Shown: positions 34,547 to 42,722 of the stretch, piece after piece
How the letters are laid out: the number at the start of each line of letters is the position of its first letter
Position numbering within the stretch: position 1 is the stretch's first letter
Origin: Oscillospiraceae bacterium
GTDB lineage: Bacteria > Bacillota > Clostridia > UBA1212 > SIG427
Assembly (NCBI GenBank): GCA_015069135.1
Contig: SVJE01000002.1
Span: 169,953-233,952, forward strand
DNA: 64,000 nt
Reading direction: 5' to 3'
Notes under the pieces: generated by a model
The model's input: only the letters and a program-made list of their open reading frames with translations
What the model was told of the DNA's origin: nothing
Databases searched by the model: none
Program-made: the position numbers and the translations under genes

Positions 34547-35107
34547 ATGAAAAAACTTTTTGGTAGAATTTTAATATGCTTGATTTTGCTTCCGGTGTTT
34601 TTTTCTATTACCGGTTGTAGTATTCTTGATGGTGGAAGTCTTCTTAAAGAAGTTCAGATTTCTGTGACACCAATACCCTCGCCTGCACCGGCTCCTAAAG
34701 GTATAGGGGAAAGTTGCAAAGGCGATTCCTGGGAAATAATGCTGGCTGATGTTAAGACCGTCAAGACTGTAGGTGCAGCTCCTTATGATGAAAAAGCTTC
34801 TTCCGGCAATATTCTGCTGCTTTTGTATTTTGATGTTACAAATCTTAAAGAGGAAAGTAGCTATTTTAATAATATATATTTCAAAGCTTTTGTTGATGGT
34901 TCTTCTGTAATACAGAAGATTTTGTCACCGAAGAGTATTGAAGGAAGAGAAGTTGCTATCGGCACTGTAAAAGCAGGGGAAACCGCAAGATACTATATTG
35001 CCTACGAGGTTTCTGAAAACTGGAATGTTTTTGAAATATGTTACGATATAGGCGGCATGCATCCTGATAAGTTGGCTGATTTTAAGTTTGATAACAAAGT
35101 GAAATAA
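34547..35107 (+). CDS. Putative lipoprotein (DUF4352/DUF5067-like)
   Basis: 186 residues from ATG 34547, one base after the DUF1846 stop. A lysine start and hydrophobic stretch end in SITGC, a lipobox with the lipidated Cys at about residue 24, followed by a proline-rich linker (TPIPSPAPAPKG). The mature part (about 60-186) is beta-rich and contains ILLLLYFDVTNLKEESSYF, similar to DUF4352 or DUF5067 immunoglobulin-like domains. It should be anchored on the outside of the membrane. The role is unknown; position suggests a surface partner of the glycan genes upstream. The next genes are tRNAs. Confidence 0.8.
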   Translation: MKKLFGRILICLILLPVFFSITGCSILDGGSLLKEVQISVTPIPSPAPAPKGIGESCKGDSWEIMLADVKTVKTVGAAPYDEKASSGNILLLLYFDVTNLKEESSYFNNIYFKAFVDGSSVIQKILSPKSIEGREVAIGTVKAGETARYYIAYEVSENWNVFEICYDIGGMHPDKLADFKFDNKVK

Positions 35108-35123
35108 AATTTTAAAAAAATAG

Positions 35124-35152
35124 TTGACAGCTTTAATTCTAATTGATATAAT
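35124..35152 (+). promoter_or_regulatory. Consensus promoter of the tRNA-Met/tRNA-Glu operon
   Basis: TTGACA (35124-35129) and TATAAT (35147-35152) match the vegetative consensus exactly, with a 17-bp spacer. Confidence 0.9.
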
Positions 35153-35183
35153 AGCAAAGCGCTCGAAAATGAGCCTTGCGTAT

Positions 35184-35260
35184 GGCGGAGTAGCTCAGCT
35201 GGCCAGAGCACCCGGTTCATACCCGGTAGGTCAAGGGTTCAAATCCCCTCTCCGCTACCA
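35184..35260 (+). tRNA. tRNA-Met (elongator, anticodon CAT)
   Basis: 77 nucleotides with acceptor stem GGCGGAG/CTCCGCT, anticodon stem CCCGG/CCGGT region and loop TTCATAC (anticodon CAT), and an encoded CCA. The G1-T72-type closed acceptor stem (a Watson-Crick or wobble first pair) and overall sequence fit an elongator methionine tRNA rather than the initiator; a lysidine-modified Ile tRNA cannot be fully excluded. Confidence 0.9.
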
Positions 35261-35263
35261 TAT

Positions 35264-35338
35264 GGCCCCTTGGTCAAGAGGTTAAGACATCGCCCTTTCA
35301 CGGCGGCGACACGGGTTCGATTCCCGTAGGGGTCACCA
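35264..35338 (+). tRNA. tRNA-Glu (anticodon TTC)
   Basis: 75 nucleotides with acceptor stem GGCCCCT/AGGGGTC, anticodon arm CGCC-CTTTCAC-GGCG (anticodon TTC), T-arm ACGGG-TTCGATT-CCCGT and encoded CCA. It follows tRNA-Met by three bases and shares its promoter. Confidence 0.95.
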
Positions 35339-35343
35339 AACAG

Positions 35344-35373
35344 AAAGCACTTGCGTTTAGCAGGTGCTTTTTT
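35344..35373 (+). terminator. Terminator of the tRNA operon
   Basis: An 11-bp stem AAAGCACTTGC/GCAGGTGCTTT with one G-T pair is followed by a T run. Confidence 0.9.
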
Positions 35374-35430
35374 CGTGCTTGAATTTTTGAGTTAAAGAGG
35401 CGGACCTACCGTTGCAAACTGCTTTTGTAT

Positions 35431-35588
35431 AATAGGTTGGCCCAAACACCAAAAAAACCTACTGATTGACGTGATTTTTACTAGAATAGTTAGGACAAAA
35501 TCTCTGGATTTTAAGAAAAAGTCCTAACTGTCCTATATTTTTTTATCCAAAACAGTAGGATAATTGGCTAAAAAGTCCAACCGATTTT
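35431..35588. repeat. Intergenic palindromic repeat cluster A
   Basis: The 300-base gap before the NUDIX gene has no gene but contains three imperfect palindromic units of about 40-50 bases: 35431-35470, 35485-35533 and 35551-35588. Each starts like TAGGTTGG or GTTAGGAC and ends like TCCAACTGATT or GTCCTAACTG, with an A-rich middle. The arms within a unit pair (for example GTTAGGAC with GTCCTAAC). The same family recurs at 40921-41080. Spacing and middle sequences vary, unlike a CRISPR array. Confidence 0.65.
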
Positions 35589-35689
35589 AAAAAATTTGCT
35601 ATGTGCAGTTGGCTGTAATATGAAATTTAAACTTTACCGTGGTGTTAGATTTAGGAAAATGATATAATACCATCAAAAGGAGAATTTAC

Positions 35690-36154
35690 ATGAACAATAA
35701 ATTTTACACCGTCTGCGGAATTGTTGAAATTGAAAATAAAATTCTATTTGTCCGACATACCTATGGTACAGCCAAAGATAGAATTTTATTACCGGGGGGC
35801 TTTGTTACAGAAGGTGAACTTCCTTCAGTTGCTGCTGAGCGAGAACTCTTGGAAGAAACCGGTGTAACAGCCAAAGCTAAATCAATAATGGCAATGCAAT
35901 TTAAGCCTGAACAGTGGTGCGCAGTATTTGTTATGGAATATGTTTCAGGAATTCCTAAATCTGATGGGTATGAAAACAGTGAAGTACTTCTCCTTACTGC
36001 TGAGGAAGCTCTGGCAAGAAAAGACATTACAAATATGAGCAAAGAAATGATAAGAATATATAGCACAAAGAATTATGGGGAGTTAAACAGAAACAGCTAC
36101 GTTCCTGGTAGTGTAACTGAAGATAACTATGTGCTTTTTGGAGATAATGTATGA
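35690..36154 (+). CDS. NUDIX hydrolase
   Basis: A 154-residue NUDIX protein, which hydrolyses nucleoside diphosphates linked to another group. The complete Nudix box is at about residues 36-59: GGFVTEGELPSVAAERELLEETGV, with the metal-binding REL-EE core. There is no zinc finger, so it is not an NudC-type NADH pyrophosphatase by sequence. The substrate is not predictable, but its overlap of four bases with the sirtuin gene (NAD-dependent) suggests an NAD- or ADP-ribose-related substrate (inference). A likely TATAAT box lies about 30 bases upstream. Confidence 0.92.
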   Translation: MNNKFYTVCGIVEIENKILFVRHTYGTAKDRILLPGGFVTEGELPSVAAERELLEETGVTAKAKSIMAMQFKPEQWCAVFVMEYVSGIPKSDGYENSEVLLLTAEEALARKDITNMSKEMIRIYSTKNYGELNRNSYVPGSVTEDNYVLFGDNV

Positions 36155-36882
36155 CAAATTCATCCGGAAAATTAAAACAAATGATAGATGAGGCTTCTAC
36201 CATAGTTTTTTTTGGAGGAGCAGGAGTTTCTACAGCCAGCGGTATTCCTGACTTTAGGGGGACGTACGGCCTGTTTCAGCAGAAAAGAGGCATAAGCTAT
36301 GAGGAAATGCTGTCCAGAGAGCATTTTAAGGAAAATCCGGAAGATTTTTATTCATTTTACACAAAAGGTATGCTTTATCCGGAGGCTGAACCTAATGGAG
36401 CCCACAAAGCTGTAGCTGAGCTGGAACACAGGGGTAAGCTGGCAGCGGTAATTACTCAGAATATAGACGGTCTTCACACCATAGCCGGAAATACAAATGT
36501 TATAGAGCTTCATGGCAGTGCCCTTAAGAATCATTGTCTTAAATGCGGAGCCTCATATGGAGTGGAGAAAATACTGGAAGCAAGCGGAAAGGTTCCTTAT
36601 TGTAACTGTGGCGGAATAATTAAACCGGATGTGGTGCTTTACAACGAAAGTCTGGACAGCTATGCTATAGAGAAAGCCATAAAACATATCAGTAGTTGTG
36701 ATCTTTTAATTGTGGCAGGTACATCGTTGGTTGTATATCCTGCAGCAGGTTTTGTAAAATACGCCCGAGGTAACATAGTTCTCCTTAACAGAGATGCCAC
36801 AGCCTATGATTCATATGCTGATTTAGTTATACATGAAGATTTAGAGAAAGTTCTTTACGAGGCGGTATTCAATGAAAATTAA
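36151..36882 (+). CDS. NAD-dependent protein deacylase (sirtuin, SIR2 family)
   Basis: Sirtuins remove acetyl or other acyl groups from lysine using NAD. The 243-residue protein has all core motifs: GGAGVSTASGIPDFRG (NAD binding) at about 22-37, TQNIDGLH with catalytic His downstream in ELHGSALKNHC, and a zinc ribbon built from HCLKCGAS and PYCNCGGIIKPDVVLYNE. The zinc site has the C-x2-C and C-x-C pattern. It overlaps the NUDIX gene by four bases and the FAD protein gene by eleven, so it is in the middle of a four-gene operon. Confidence 0.95.
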   Translation: MTNSSGKLKQMIDEASTIVFFGGAGVSTASGIPDFRGTYGLFQQKRGISYEEMLSREHFKENPEDFYSFYTKGMLYPEAEPNGAHKAVAELEHRGKLAAVITQNIDGLHTIAGNTNVIELHGSALKNHCLKCGASYGVEKILEASGKVPYCNCGGIIKPDVVLYNESLDSYAIEKAIKHISSCDLLIVAGTSLVVYPAAGFVKYARGNIVLLNRDATAYDSYADLVIHEDLEKVLYEAVFNEN

Positions 36883-38377
36883 CGACATTAAATTGCCTAT
36901 AGATGCAAATTATGAAAATTTAATAAAAGAAGTTAAGAGACGGGCCCCGGGGGAAGAATTATCTTCCATGGAAATAACCCGTAAATCTCTTGATGCAAGA
37001 AGGGGACGTCCTTTTAGTTTTGTTTATGCCATAGATACAAAACCTGAAGACATATTAATTCCTGAAATTGAAAGAGAGTACAAACATCAGCCTATAGTTG
37101 TAGGATTTGGTCCTGCAGGAATGTTTTGCGCCTTGGTGTTGGCTAGAGCCGGCCTTAAACCAATTGTGCTTGAAAGAGGTGCTGACACGGATACCCGTGT
37201 AAAAACAGTGGAGACTTTCTGGCAAGGTGGTCCTCTGAACACAAAGACCAACGTACAGTTTGGTGAAGGTGGTGCCGGCACGTTTTCTGACGGTAAACTT
37301 ACTACATTAGTAAGAGACAAAGAAGGTTTAAGTCGTTTTGTACTTAAAGAACTTGTGAAAGCAGGTGCCCCTGAAGAAATAATGTACTCCTGGCGGCCTC
37401 ATGTAGGTACAGACAGACTTCGCTCTGTTGTGAAAAACATAAGAGAAGAAATAATTTCATTGGGAGGAAAGGTGTATTTTAACACCTGTCTTACTTTAAT
37501 AGAAACAGAAAATGGACAAGTTACAGGTTGCGTGGCAGAAGGTCAACACTTTGAAACAGATAGAATTTTCTTGTGTTTAGGTCACAGTGCCAGAGATACC
37601 TTTGCCATGCTTAAAGATATGGGAGTAGTCATGGAACGAAAGGCTTTTTCCGTAGGAGTGAGAATTGAGCATTTACAAAGTGAAATAGACAAGGCCCAAT
37701 ACCGTGAATATGCAGGTTCCCCTTATCTTGGTGCGGCAGACTACAAACTTTCAGTAACCGGAAGGGGTAGAAGAGGTGTGTATACCTTCTGCATGTGTCC
37801 CGGAGGTTATGTGGTGGCGGCTACTTCTGAAGAAGGTGGGGTTGTAACAAATGGTATGAGCAATTATGCTCGTGAAAGCAAAAATGCCAATTCAGCTTTA
37901 CTGGTTAGCGTAGTTCCTGAAGATTTTGTAGGCCAGGATATTTTGGCCGGCGTGGAATTTCAGCGAAAATTGGAGAAAGCTGCTTTTAGTTTAGGCGGTG
38001 GTAATTACAAAGCACCGGTACAAATGGCAGGAGATTTCTTACAGGGTAAAATGTCAACTGATTTAGGAAGGGTGCAACCAAGCTACAAACCGGGAGTTAC
38101 TTTAACCGATCTTAATTTGTTGTTGCCTTCTTTTGTGACTGATGCTATGAAGGATGCGCTTCCTGAAATGGGAAAAAAGCTTGCAGGTTTTGATTGTTAC
38201 GATGCAGTTATGACGGGAATTGAGTCCAGAAGTTCATCGCCTGTCCGTATTCTGAGAAATCCGGATACCTTTGAAAGCATTTCGCTTAAAGGCTTATGTC
38301 CTGTGGGAGAGGGAGCCGGATATGCAGGAGGCATTATGTCTGCGGCAATGGATGGAGTAAAGGCGGCTTTAAAATGA
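36872..38377 (+). CDS. FAD-dependent oxidoreductase (COG2509-like)
   Basis: A 501-residue flavoprotein. The Rossmann motif GFGPAGMFCALVLARAG is at about 76-92, after an N-terminal helical segment of about 70 residues, and is followed by VLERGADTDTR and a conserved VQFGEGGAGTFSDGKLTT block. The C-terminal part has GAGYAGGIMSAAMDG, closing the FAD site. This matches the uncharacterised FAD-dependent dehydrogenase family COG2509; the substrate is unknown. It begins inside the sirtuin gene (11-bp overlap) and ends overlapping the AlkD-like start (ATGA), so all four genes are coupled. Confidence 0.9.
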   Translation: MKINDIKLPIDANYENLIKEVKRRAPGEELSSMEITRKSLDARRGRPFSFVYAIDTKPEDILIPEIEREYKHQPIVVGFGPAGMFCALVLARAGLKPIVLERGADTDTRVKTVETFWQGGPLNTKTNVQFGEGGAGTFSDGKLTTLVRDKEGLSRFVLKELVKAGAPEEIMYSWRPHVGTDRLRSVVKNIREEIISLGGKVYFNTCLTLIETENGQVTGCVAEGQHFETDRIFLCLGHSARDTFAMLKDMGVVMERKAFSVGVRIEHLQSEIDKAQYREYAGSPYLGAADYKLSVTGRGRRGVYTFCMCPGGYVVAATSEEGGVVTNGMSNYARESKNANSALLVSVVPEDFVGQDILAGVEFQRKLEKAAFSLGGGNYKAPVQMAGDFLQGKMSTDLGRVQPSYKPGVTLTDLNLLLPSFVTDAMKDALPEMGKKLAGFDCYDAVMTGIESRSSSPVRILRNPDTFESISLKGLCPVGEGAGYAGGIMSAAMDGVKAALK

Positions 38378-39069
38378 TTGATTATGATAAAATTTTAAAG
38401 GAATTGAAATCTGCGGGAGATACCGAATACAAGAAATTTAATGAAAGCCTTATTCCGGGAGAAAAGGGTAGCTTTGGTGTGAGAGTGCCTTATCTTCGCA
38501 AAATGGCACAGGGTATTGCCAAAGGTGACTGGCAGGACTTTCTTAAGGTGGCAACCACAGATACTTACGAAGAGAGACTTCTTCAAGGATATGTAATAGG
38601 ATATGCAAAATGTAATCTGGAAACCAGACTTTCTTACCTTGAGGATTTTGTACCGAAGATAAACAGCTGGGCGGTGTGCGACGGAGTCTGTGCAGGACTT
38701 AAGGCTGTTAAAAAAGATTTGCCCCGGTTTCTGGAATTTTTACAGCCATATATGAAATCAATTCAGGAATTTGAACTTCGTTTTGCTTTAGTGTGTCTTA
38801 TGGACTATTACATAAATGATGAATACATAGATATGACTTTAGAGTTTATGGCAGGGACGGACTTTGATGCCTATTATGTGAAAATGGCTGCGGCCTGGGG
38901 ATTGTCAGTTTGCTTTGTAAAATATAGAGAGAAAACAATGAATTATTTTACAGAGGAGAAGATTGCTGACAGCTGGATTAATAACAAGGCAATTCAGAAA
39001 ATCAGAGAATCTTATAGGGTTTCTGATGCTGATAAAAAGTTGCTTTTGGACTTTAAAAGGCCTTCTTGA
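38374..39069 (+). CDS. DNA alkylation repair protein (AlkD-like HEAT repeat)
   Basis: 231 residues from the ATG at 38374, which overlaps the previous stop codon as ATGA; a longer frame inside that gene is rejected. The all-helical HEAT-like sequence contains FGVRVPYLRKMAQGIAKGD, EERLLQGYVIGYA and NSWAVCDGVCAGLK, the pattern of AlkC/AlkD DNA glycosylases, which remove alkylated purines. Catalytic acid and aromatic residues of AlkD were not assigned with certainty. Operon partners (NUDIX, sirtuin, flavoprotein) give no single pathway but suggest nucleotide and NAD housekeeping. Confidence 0.85.
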   Translation: MIDYDKILKELKSAGDTEYKKFNESLIPGEKGSFGVRVPYLRKMAQGIAKGDWQDFLKVATTDTYEERLLQGYVIGYAKCNLETRLSYLEDFVPKINSWAVCDGVCAGLKAVKKDLPRFLEFLQPYMKSIQEFELRFALVCLMDYYINDEYIDMTLEFMAGTDFDAYYVKMAAAWGLSVCFVKYREKTMNYFTEEKIADSWINNKAIQKIRESYRVSDADKKLLLDFKRPS

Positions 39070-39109
39070 TGTGATACAATAATTATATAAATTTTTTTGG
39101 AGGTGCCTT

Positions 39110-40315
39110 ATGGCAGTTTTATGTTACGGTGAAATTTTATGGGATGTTTTTCCCGATAAAGAATATATTGGCGGTGCGCCATACAACGTGGCAGCTCACG
39201 TACAGAAATTAAGTGGTGATTCATACATCTACTCAAGACTTGGAGATGACAGGTTAGGTCACAATGCTCTTGAAAAGGTTCAGGGCCATGGTGTAAATAC
39301 TGAATTTGTTCAGCTTGATAAGGAGCACCAGACAGGTACTGCGGTTGTTACTATGGATGAAAGAGCAGTTCCTACTTTCACAATTACTCCTGATACAGCT
39401 TATGACTTCATTGATGCAAGTGATGCTGATATTGAAGCCATAAAGGCTAAGAACTTTGATTTGTTCTATTTTGGTACTGTTGCCCAAAAGGGTGAGGTAA
39501 GCAGAAGGTCTTTGTACAGAATTTTAGACAATTGTAATTTTAAGAATGTATTTTTTGATATTAACTTAAGAAAGCCATTTTACAATGAAGAAATTATTGA
39601 GAAGTCTTTAGGCTATGCAACTATTCTTAAGATTAATGATGATGAAACTGCTTTGGTAGGCAGTATGTTCTTCGGTACTTCAGAAGAAGAAGCCGTGGTA
39701 AAGGCTCTTTATGAAAAATATCCAAAGATGCAGGTTATCTTGATTACTAAGGGGCCTGATGGTGCAAGAGTTTACACAAGAGATGAAGTTGTAGATGTAA
39801 ACTACTGTGTATCTCCTGCTGTTGATACTGTAGGTTCCGGTGATGCTTTCAGTAGTGGATTTATTACTACATATTTAAGAGGTGACTCTATTGAAAGAGC
39901 GGCTGTGTTCGGAAATATTATGGGTGACTTTGTGGCTTCTCAGAGAGGTGCCATTCCTGAGTATGACGAAAAGAAATTGCTTATGGACAGAGATCGTCGC
40001 ATAGTTGAGAAACCTATGAACGGTGAAGGTAAGATTTATCAGGACTTCATTGTTGGTAGTGATGTGCTTAGGGATAAATGCAGATTATTTGGTGACATGA
40101 CTTTAGAGCCGGGTGCTGCTATTGGTTACCATGAGCATCAGGGAGAGGCTGAGGTTTACTACATTATTTCAGGACAAGGTTTTTACAATGATAATGGTGT
40201 CGAAGTTGCTGTAAGAGCAGGTGATGCGTATACTTGTAAGAGTGGGGAAGGTCATGGCCTTAAGAATACCGGTAGTGATGATTTGAGATTTATTGCGCTG
40301 GTTGTTAAAGATTAA
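39110..40315 (+). CDS. PfkB carbohydrate kinase fused to a cupin domain
   Basis: A 401-residue fusion. Residues 1-295 are a PfkB/ribokinase-fold sugar kinase: the N-terminus CYGEILWDVFPDKEYIGGAPYNVAAHV resembles fructokinase, and VDTVGSGDAFSSGF is the ATP/anion-hole signature with the catalytic Asp. Residues about 300-401 form a small cupin: EPGAAIGYHEHQGEAEVYYIISGQG and GEGHGLKNTG give the H-x-H...E and His metal ligands. Cupins of this shape often bind sugars or isomerise sugar phosphates. The kinase is probably a fructokinase; the cupin partner is not assigned. GGAGGT precedes the ATG and a terminator follows. Confidence 0.88.
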   Translation: MAVLCYGEILWDVFPDKEYIGGAPYNVAAHVQKLSGDSYIYSRLGDDRLGHNALEKVQGHGVNTEFVQLDKEHQTGTAVVTMDERAVPTFTITPDTAYDFIDASDADIEAIKAKNFDLFYFGTVAQKGEVSRRSLYRILDNCNFKNVFFDINLRKPFYNEEIIEKSLGYATILKINDDETALVGSMFFGTSEEEAVVKALYEKYPKMQVILITKGPDGARVYTRDEVVDVNYCVSPAVDTVGSGDAFSSGFITTYLRGDSIERAAVFGNIMGDFVASQRGAIPEYDEKKLLMDRDRRIVEKPMNGEGKIYQDFIVGSDVLRDKCRLFGDMTLEPGAAIGYHEHQGEAEVYYIISGQGFYNDNGVEVAVRAGDAYTCKSGEGHGLKNTGSDDLRFIALVVKD

Positions 40316-40335
40316 TATTGAATAACGGTAAGAAT

Positions 40336-40368
40336 AAACCCGATCTGATTTTCAGGTCGGGTTTTGCT
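40336..40368. terminator. Bidirectional terminator after the kinase-cupin gene
   Basis: A 13-bp stem with one G-T pair (AAACCCGATCTGA with TCAGGTCGGGTTT) has TTTT on the plus strand and T-rich sequence on the minus strand, so it ends both the kinase gene and the convergent membrane protein gene. Confidence 0.85.
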
Positions 40369-40762
40369 TTGTTTTCTTGTAAGTAACAAACAGTAAAATT
40401 AGTTCAGCAATTAAAGATAATGTAATCAATGCACCAACCAAAGAGAAGTTTCTAATGCCATAAAGTAACGGACATAATGACAGTATTATACCAATATAAA
40501 GCAAAATTTTTGTGTTCTTTATCATACAATGTTTATATGTAAAAAAGTAAATCAACAATACAACCAGGATGGCACAAGTAGCTATTGCTGTAAGAAGAGG
40601 GGCAAAGTTTGCGTATCCATAAGGAGTCAAATCGAAATATGAAAAAGTGTGACGATGTGTTTCGTTAGGACCGCTTGCAAAATTACAAACTGCACCATAA
40701 GGCAATATTTCTAAAATCAGTGTAACGATTGGGAAGACTAAAAGTATTAATCTGTTTTTCAT
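40352..40762 (-). CDS. Small four-helix membrane protein, unknown function
   Basis: A 136-residue protein with four hydrophobic helices (about 5-25, 55-77, 83-104 and 107-129). Between the first two is a polar extracytoplasmic-looking loop containing NETHRHTFSYFDLTPYGYANFAP. AGGTGGGAT lies upstream of the ATG. I do not recognise the family, though similar small membrane proteins are scattered in Lachnospiraceae. It is a single gene, convergent with the kinase-cupin gene; the palindromic repeat cluster B lies upstream. Confidence 0.65.
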   Translation of the reverse strand: MKNRLILLVFPIVTLILEILPYGAVCNFASGPNETHRHTFSYFDLTPYGYANFAPLLTAIATCAILVVLLIYFFTYKHCMIKNTKILLYIGIILSLCPLLYGIRNFSLVGALITLSLIAELILLFVTYKKTKQNPT

Positions 40763-40920
40763 ATGATCCCACCTTTTGTTTTTTTGCGTCCTTAATGATT
40801 GTTACTATCAGTCTAAATTTTCTGTTTGTCTGGCTAAAGAATATCATAATAATTTTAATTATACAATAACAGGTGCTGTGGTTTTTAAAAGTGGCCAACT
40901 GATATTAGAAATATTTAACC

Positions 40921-41080
40921 AATAGGTAGGGCAAAGTGGGCGTTTTTCCTACCTGAATGTTAGTTCCCAAGGTGAATAGGTTGGACAAAATGGCTAAAAA
41001 ACCACGAAATATCCAACTGATTGTGGCTGAATTCAGGTAAATAGGTAGGAAAAACAGGGAATTTGTCCAACTGATTTTTT
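40921..41080. repeat. Intergenic palindromic repeat cluster B
   Basis: The 380-base gap before the radical SAM gene holds three more units of the family at 35431-35588: 40921-40959, 40974-41026 and 41039-41080. Two begin ATAGGTAGG and one ATAGGTTGGACAAAATGGC; two end in TCCAACTGATT. A partial unit starts at 41093 (GATAGGTAGGG) and runs into the radical SAM promoter, and a half-unit CCAACTGAT lies at 40895. No gene is seen in this gap. Confidence 0.65.
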
Positions 41081-41144
41081 AAACTATAAAAAGATAGGTA
41101 GGGTATTCTTGCCCCTCACATATAATTTATGTTACAATCCTCCT

Positions 41145-42677
41145 ATGAAAGTTTTATTATGTGCTATAAATTCCCAATACATTCATTCTAACCCTGCAGT
41201 TTACTTCCTTAAGGAGGCTGCCAAGGATTATGCTGATATTGAAATCCGCGAGTACAGCATAAATGACAACTACCAGGCCTTACTGTACGGTATACTTTCC
41301 GCGGGGACAGACCTGGTGGCTTTTTCATGTTACATTTGGAACGTAGAGATTGTTACCCGTTTATGTAAAGATATTAAATCTGCTTGTCCTGACACAGTTA
41401 TAATATTAGGTGGTCCGGAAGTTTCTTTTGGTGTGGAGCATACATCTTTGGAAGAAACAGATTACGACCACATATTAAAAGGGGAAGGGGAGAAAATATT
41501 CCCGGAACTTTTAGCAGAAATTCAGGGAATAGAATTCAAAGAACCGGAAGATGATTTGTGGCCGGAAATATATACTGCTGAGAATATTAAACATTTTACA
41601 AATAGAATTGTGTATTATGAATCCTCACGAGGTTGCCCTTTTAAGTGCGCCTACTGTCTTTCCTCCGTATGCGGGAAAGTTCGCTTTTTACCCATAGAAA
41701 GAGTTAAAGCTAATATTGATACATTTACAAAAGAACAGGTACCACTGGTTAAATTCACTGACCGTACAGCAAATTGTAATTCCGGTCGCTTTAAAGAAAT
41801 TCTCCGTCACATAATGAAACAGGAGAACTGCAACACCACCTTTCATTTTGAAATAGGGGCAGACCTTTTAGATGATGAAGAGCTGGACCTTTTAAGTCAG
41901 ATGCCTGTGGGTCGTGTTCAGTTAGAGGCCGGTATTCAATCTACCAACGAAGAAACCTTGGCGGCTTGTGTAAGAAAAACAAACCTTGAAAAGATATTTT
42001 ACAATCTTGGTAAAATAATGGAGTTTAAGAACATAAATCTTCATGGTGATTTAATTGCAGGACTTCCTTATGAAGGATTGGAGCGATTTAAAAAATCTTT
42101 CAATGACCTTTACAGTTTAAGACTTCACCAGCTGCAATTAGGTTTCTTAAAGTTACTGCCGGGAGCACCACTTAACAATATGGTAGAGGAACACCAATAT
42201 GTGTTTTCTACGCATACCCCTTATGAGGTGCTTAAGAACAAATACATAAGTTCAGAGGAATTAGGTGAACTTAAGGCTGTGGAAGATGTACTTGAAAGAT
42301 ACTATAACTCAGGAAGATTTACGGAAAGTATACTTATGTTGGAAGAATGTTTTGAAACTCCGTATCACATGTATAAAGCGTTGGCTGAGGAGTATAAAAA
42401 ACGTAACCTTTTGTTTGGTAAAATATCATTGGATGTGCAGTGCAATGTTCTAATGGAATTCGGAAGGGAAAATGGTTTGGGAGATAATTTTGCTAAAGCT
42501 ATGCTACTGGACTTTTTCTCTACAAACAGACAGGATCTTCCACCAGAAAGTCTCAGATATCTTTGGCAGAGCAGTCGTAGACTTAAGCTGGGCCCGGGAG
42601 CCAGATGTGTTGATGGTAAAATATATTGTTTTAATTATAATAAAAAGAATCCTGTAGACGGCAAATATTGTTTGTGA
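41145..42677 (+). CDS. B12-binding domain radical SAM protein
   Basis: From the ATG at 41145 the protein has 510 residues: a cobalamin-binding Rossmann domain (about 1-135), a radical SAM barrel with the cluster motif SSRGCPFKCAYCLSS (C-x3-C-x2-C, about 165-175), then a DUF4080-type C-terminal region. Related proteins are annotated as anaerobic magnesium-protoporphyrin cyclase-like, but the true substrate is not known. No ribosome binding site precedes this ATG: TTGCCC (41109) and TACAAT (41133) could make a promoter starting at the ATG itself, giving a leaderless message. An in-frame TTG at 41109 seems unlikely. Confidence 0.85.
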   Translation: MKVLLCAINSQYIHSNPAVYFLKEAAKDYADIEIREYSINDNYQALLYGILSAGTDLVAFSCYIWNVEIVTRLCKDIKSACPDTVIILGGPEVSFGVEHTSLEETDYDHILKGEGEKIFPELLAEIQGIEFKEPEDDLWPEIYTAENIKHFTNRIVYYESSRGCPFKCAYCLSSVCGKVRFLPIERVKANIDTFTKEQVPLVKFTDRTANCNSGRFKEILRHIMKQENCNTTFHFEIGADLLDDEELDLLSQMPVGRVQLEAGIQSTNEETLAACVRKTNLEKIFYNLGKIMEFKNINLHGDLIAGLPYEGLERFKKSFNDLYSLRLHQLQLGFLKLLPGAPLNNMVEEHQYVFSTHTPYEVLKNKYISSEELGELKAVEDVLERYYNSGRFTESILMLEECFETPYHMYKALAEEYKKRNLLFGKISLDVQCNVLMEFGRENGLGDNFAKAMLLDFFSTNRQDLPPESLRYLWQSSRRLKLGPGARCVDGKIYCFNYNKKNPVDGKYCL

Positions 42678-42722
42678 TATAATTTTATCATATATTAATG
42701 CGTTTTTTTGGAGGTTAATAAC

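Noticed and set aside
35431-41080. The repeat clusters as a CRISPR array
   Set aside because: Units differ in length and middle sequence, are palindromic and occur singly or in threes without identical direct repeats or cas genes.
41296-41311. GGGGACAGACC inside the radical SAM gene as another copy of the ylbJ repeat
   Set aside because: It only shares GGGGACAGAC, encodes the ordinary AGTDLVAFS stretch and is probably chance.
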